From the NCBI GenBank assembly GCA_016212295.1, contig JACRGO010000142.1, forward strand, positions 1 to 17,569: a stretch of DNA of 17,569 nucleotides, read 5' to 3'. Shown here piece by piece: positions 15,282 through 17,569 of the stretch. The translations under genes were made by a program, and so were the position numbers. Source of the stretch: Nitrospinota bacterium. Lineage in GTDB: Bacteria > Nitrospinota > Nitrospinia > JACRGO01. Within the stretch, counting starts at the first letter, position 1. Each line of letters starts with the position of its first letter. The notes under the pieces were generated by a model that was not told where the DNA came from, searched no databases, and was given only the letters and a program-made list of their open reading frames with translations.

Positions 15282-16988
15282 TCATATCTTACCCTGTTCC
15301 CTCAGCACCTGCAGTATGGCTTCCAAACTGTCCTTGCAAAGATGCGTCCCGGAGGATTTGACCATGATGTCCACCGCATCGGCGGTAGGCATCCCCTTCC
15401 TGTAGGGGCGGTCCGTGGTCAGGGCGTCGTAGGTGTCGGCCACGCTGATTATTCTCGCCCCCAGCGGTATATTGTCGCCTTTCAATCCGTTGGGATACCC
15501 CTTGCCGTCCATTCGCTCGTGGTGGTGCTGGATAAACGGGATGATCGGCTTCAGGCTGGGTATGGGCCTTAAAATTGACGCGCCTTTCCCCGGATGCTCC
15601 TGGATGAGAAGGAATTCATCCTCCGTGAGGGGACCCTCCTTCAGTAGGATAGCGTCCCGGATGCCGATTTTTCCGATATCGTGGACTATGCCGCTGAGCC
15701 GGATCTGCTCTATCTCGCGGTTGCCCAGCCCGATTTTTTTCGCCATTTCCACGGAATAGTCGGAAACGTTCTGGGAGTGGAACCGGGTGTACGGGTCCCT
15801 TTCGTCCAACGCCTTGGCCAGGGCCGCGATGGAGGCGATCATGATGTCCCTTTCCAGTTCGAGTTTTTGTCTCTTTTCGGAAAGAAACCTTTCTATTAGG
15901 ACCACTATACGGTCCACCTGAAACGGCTTGCAGAGGTACGCGTTGACCCCGGCCCTGGCGCCCAAGGCCCTGGCGCCCCGCGTGTCCCGGCTGGTCAAAA
16001 CAATGAAGGGAGTATGTTTCAGGTCCTCATGGCTTTTCACCGCCCGGCAGAAATCGAAACCGTTCATATTGGGCATTTCTATATCGGATATAATGATATC
16101 CGGTTTTTCCTGAATGGCCTCCCGCAGGCCATCTTCCCCGTCGCACGCCGTGATGATCCTGAATCCCTGCTGGCTTATGCCGTTATGCAATATGCTTCTC
16201 ACCGTGGAGCTATCGTCCACCACGAGGACCTTTTCCTTCCTGTCCTGTGTCAGGCCGCCGAAAATCTGCTCCACCTTGGTGACAAGCTCCTCCAGCTTGA
16301 AGGGCTTTGTCAGATAATCATCCGCTCCGACGTCGAACCCCTTTTCTATCACGTTTTCGTCCGTTCTGGCGGAAACGAACATGACCGGGATCCTGGCTGT
16401 TTCCGGATTTTCCTTTATTTCCTGGCATACCTGGATTCCGTTTTTCCCGGGCATGTTTATGTCAAGAAGGATCAGGTCCGGCATCAGGGAACGGATCATA
16501 TCCACCGCCTCTATCCCGTTGAAGGCCGGAAAAATTTCATATTTATCCTTGTCCAAGGCCCGTGAGATTACGTCCTGTACTATTTCCTCATCATCGGCCA
16601 CGAGAATTCTTTTCCTCCCCTTGGGAAGGAGCTGGATGATAAGGTTGTAGAGCCCCTCCTGTTCCGCCGGACTGTATTCCCAGCACCTGTCCGCATGGGC
16701 CACCCGCGCTTCTCTTTCCTGGTCGGCGTCGAAAAGGATCATGAGCGTTTTGATATGCTTATAAGACTCGTTGGACTTGATTTTCCCGCAGACTTCGAAG
16801 GCCTCGGCTAGTATAATGAGGGAGGGTGTGTCATGCGCCAGGGCGGCCTCTAGTTCCGATGCCTTGATGATCACCGGATTCAGCCACTTGTTCTTTTCCA
16901 GCATGGAGTAGATCCGATTATTTATGCTGGAATGGTCAGTTGCAAGGAAAATGATGGATTTGTTTTCCATGGATTCAGATAATACCAT
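15282..16988 (-). CDS. response regulator with tandem receivers and HD-GYP phosphodiesterase domain
   Basis: A cytoplasmic signalling protein predicted to hydrolyse cyclic di-GMP under phosphorelay control. From ATG 16988 it has 568 residues: a degenerate receiver-like domain without the aspartate pocket (about 10-120), a complete receiver (about 127-245: Asp132/133, phospho-acceptor Asp176 in LLDINMP, Lys228 in TKPF), a second complete receiver (about 254-370: Asp258/259, Asp302 in ISDIEMP, Lys354 in CKPF) and an HD-GYP domain (about 380-568) with HDIGK (His436-Asp437) and the HHHERMDGKGYP segment (GYP 497-499). ATG 16970 is an alternative start, and neither has a clear Shine-Dalgarno. The frame stays open to 17234, but that extension runs through inverted repeats and is excluded. 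It is divergent from the cheR fragment, suggesting a shared signalling locus. Confidence 0.9.
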   Translation of the reverse strand: MVLSESMENKSIIFLATDHSSINNRIYSMLEKNKWLNPVIIKASELEAALAHDTPSLIILAEAFEVCGKIKSNESYKHIKTLMILFDADQEREARVAHADRCWEYSPAEQEGLYNLIIQLLPKGRKRILVADDEEIVQDVISRALDKDKYEIFPAFNGIEAVDMIRSLMPDLILLDINMPGKNGIQVCQEIKENPETARIPVMFVSARTDENVIEKGFDVGADDYLTKPFKLEELVTKVEQIFGGLTQDRKEKVLVVDDSSTVRSILHNGISQQGFRIITACDGEDGLREAIQEKPDIIISDIEMPNMNGFDFCRAVKSHEDLKHTPFIVLTSRDTRGARALGARAGVNAYLCKPFQVDRIVVLIERFLSEKRQKLELERDIMIASIAALAKALDERDPYTRFHSQNVSDYSVEMAKKIGLGNREIEQIRLSGIVHDIGKIGIRDAILLKEGPLTEDEFLLIQEHPGKGASILRPIPSLKPIIPFIQHHHERMDGKGYPNGLKGDNIPLGARIISVADTYDALTTDRPYRKGMPTADAVDIMVKSSGTHLCKDSLEAILQVLREQGKI

Positions 16989-17098
16989 ATATACAGATGG
17001 AATCAAAAATGGTATATTGGCTTGGCTCCGGGTCCTTTTATTATTAAATTCGGTAAGTTGCGTTTTCAGCGCAAGTTTTTCAACCGTTTCTTGGAGCA

Positions 17099-17285
17099 CG
17101 GCATGGCCGCAATCAGTAATAAGAATTAACCGCAAAGGGCACAAAAAATCCACAAAGAACTCGGAGAAAAAAACTTTGTGATCTTTGTGCCTACTTTGTG
17201 CGCTTTGTGGTAAAAAAACTTTGAAATAAAACACAGTTTTATGGATTTGTTTTACGAAAAATTTATTTTGATTGCGGCCATGCCG
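17099..17285. repeat. outer 17-bp perfect inverted repeat enclosing a smaller palindrome
   Basis: CGGCATGGCCGCAATCA at 17099-17115 is repeated exactly in inverted form at 17269-17285, with 153 bp between. The pair lies in the 323-bp gap between the divergent HD-GYP and cheR genes and could be a regulatory hairpin or the ends of a small element. No gene is seen in this gap (16989-17311). Confidence 0.75.
17129..17211. repeat. inner imperfect palindrome of the CACAAAG type
   Basis: Arms 17129-17145 and 17195-17211 match at 15 of 17 positions in inverted orientation. The right side repeats the CTTTGTG motif four times at about 9-10 bp spacing. The motif GGCACAAAG links it to the palindrome at 6916-7020. 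From memory, such CACAAAG/CTTTGTG palindromes are widely dispersed in bacterial genomes. Confidence 0.7.
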
Positions 17286-17311
17286 CGTTATTAATTATTC
17301 AAGGAAAGACA

Positions 17312-17500
17312 ATGATTGAGGAAAAGGCCATCTCCGACGAGGAGTTTCAAACGCTTGTGGACCTCGTGTACCGGGAGGCCGGGATCATGCTTCAGCAGAA
17401 GAGGGACCTGGTGAACGCTCGCTTGGCGACTATAGAGCCTACGCATAAATTAAAAAACAACAAATCAATTTTAAAAAACCCAACAAAATCAATGAGTTAG
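17312..17500 (+). pseudogene. cheR: cheR-like methyltransferase gene, truncated after its N-terminal helix
   Basis: CheR methylates glutamates on chemoreceptors. The first 40 residues fit the CheR N-terminal helical domain: SDEEFQTLVDLVYREAGIML then KRDLVNARLAT, where intact proteins continue into RLR and the catalytic domain. Here the frame instead enters A/T-rich sequence at about 17431 (residues EPTHKLKNNK onward) and stops at 17500, so the methyltransferase domain is absent. AAGGA at 17301-17305, 6 nt before the ATG, gives a convincing start. The change in composition points to an insertion in the gene or a junction between sequences. The rest of cheR might lie beyond the window. Confidence 0.7.
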
Positions 17501-17569
17501 GATTTTAGGGTCTATGGGTAAATTGAAAACCAGTAAATATAAACTTGTCAATTTTGAAGCAGTCCCATA
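17432..17569. mobile_element. A/T-rich sequence breaking cheR, possible edge of an insertion
   Basis: Composition shifts abruptly from GC-rich cheR codons to A/T-rich DNA at about 17431. ATAGAGCCTA (17432-17441) and TAGGGTCTAT (17506-17515) form a 10-bp inverted repeat with one mismatch. An ATG at 17514 then opens a frame to the window end. No transposase family could be recognised from this fragment. Confidence 0.35.
17514..17569 (+). CDS. possible gene start running off the right edge
   Basis: A frame opens at ATG 17514 and encodes MGKLKTSKYKLVNFEAVP to the window end. AGGG lies very close upstream (17507-17510) and AGGA lies 12 nt upstream (17498-17501). It may be a transposase or other cargo of the sequence that interrupts cheR, but nothing identifies it. 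Confidence 0.3.
   Translation, partial: MGKLKTSKYKLVNFEAVP

Noticed and set aside
16014-16565. Plus-strand open frame of 183 codons
   Set aside because: It is antisense to the two receiver domains, which carry all expected catalytic residues.
16989-17234. N-terminal extension of the HD-GYP protein to 17234
   Set aside because: It would run through two inverted repeats, has no receiver-like or other domain, and is a by-product of an open frame.

Overview
The window looks like chromosomal DNA of a Gram-negative bacterium. It carries FtsEX with an EnvC-type murein-hydrolase activator, a CtpA-type periplasmic protease and a YibQ-like divergent polysaccharide deacetylase, in an order familiar from proteobacterial and Desulfobacterota-like genomes. 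Coding regions use GC-rich codons, ribosome binding sites are mostly AAGGA-like, and TTG or GTG starts are common. I cannot name the lineage from the sequence alone.

Layout. The left edge (1-553) has the first codons of a minus-strand gene with its own promoter, then a 184-bp palindromic element with 42-bp inverted ends. Next come a membrane-anchored protein ending in a UVR motif (554-1345), a full-length single-chain transketolase (1590-3470), and ftsE and ftsX, each overlapping its upstream neighbour by 1 nt. ftsX has an in-frame TAA before its last transmembrane helix. Between ftsX and envC sits a compact unit of about 0.67 kb: a DUF1640/CCDC90-like coiled-coil gene on the minus strand with a perfect-hexamer sigma70 promoter, bracketed by two hairpins whose arms are degenerate 9-bp tandem repeats. 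envC (5729-6907) and ctpA (7056-8417) follow, separated by another long palindrome.

A two-gene restriction-modification system (8549-10289) lies between ctpA and the yibQ-like gene. It pairs a beta-class SPPY methyltransferase, with an internal helix-turn-helix, with a SfiI-like endonuclease. After it come the divergent polysaccharide deacetylase, a PIG-L/LmbE deacetylase, uvrB, a small membrane protein, and pcm. Convergent with these is a minus-strand signalling protein with a degenerate receiver, two intact receivers and an HD-GYP domain. The right end holds nested inverted repeats and the N-terminus of a cheR gene that breaks off into A/T-rich DNA, probably the edge of an insertion.

How the genes work together. 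FtsEX, EnvC, CtpA and the YibQ-like protein form an envelope and septal-peptidoglycan module: an ABC-type switch, a catalytically dead LytM activator, a processing protease and a polysaccharide deacetylase relative. It appears to have been entered twice, by the hairpin-flanked DUF1640 cassette and by the restriction-modification pair. UvrB and Pcm are DNA- and protein-repair housekeeping genes. The HD-GYP regulator and cheR point to a signalling or chemotaxis neighbourhood. The least conventional features are the DUF1640 cassette, the broken ftsX, and the recurrent palindromes built from short periodic units.
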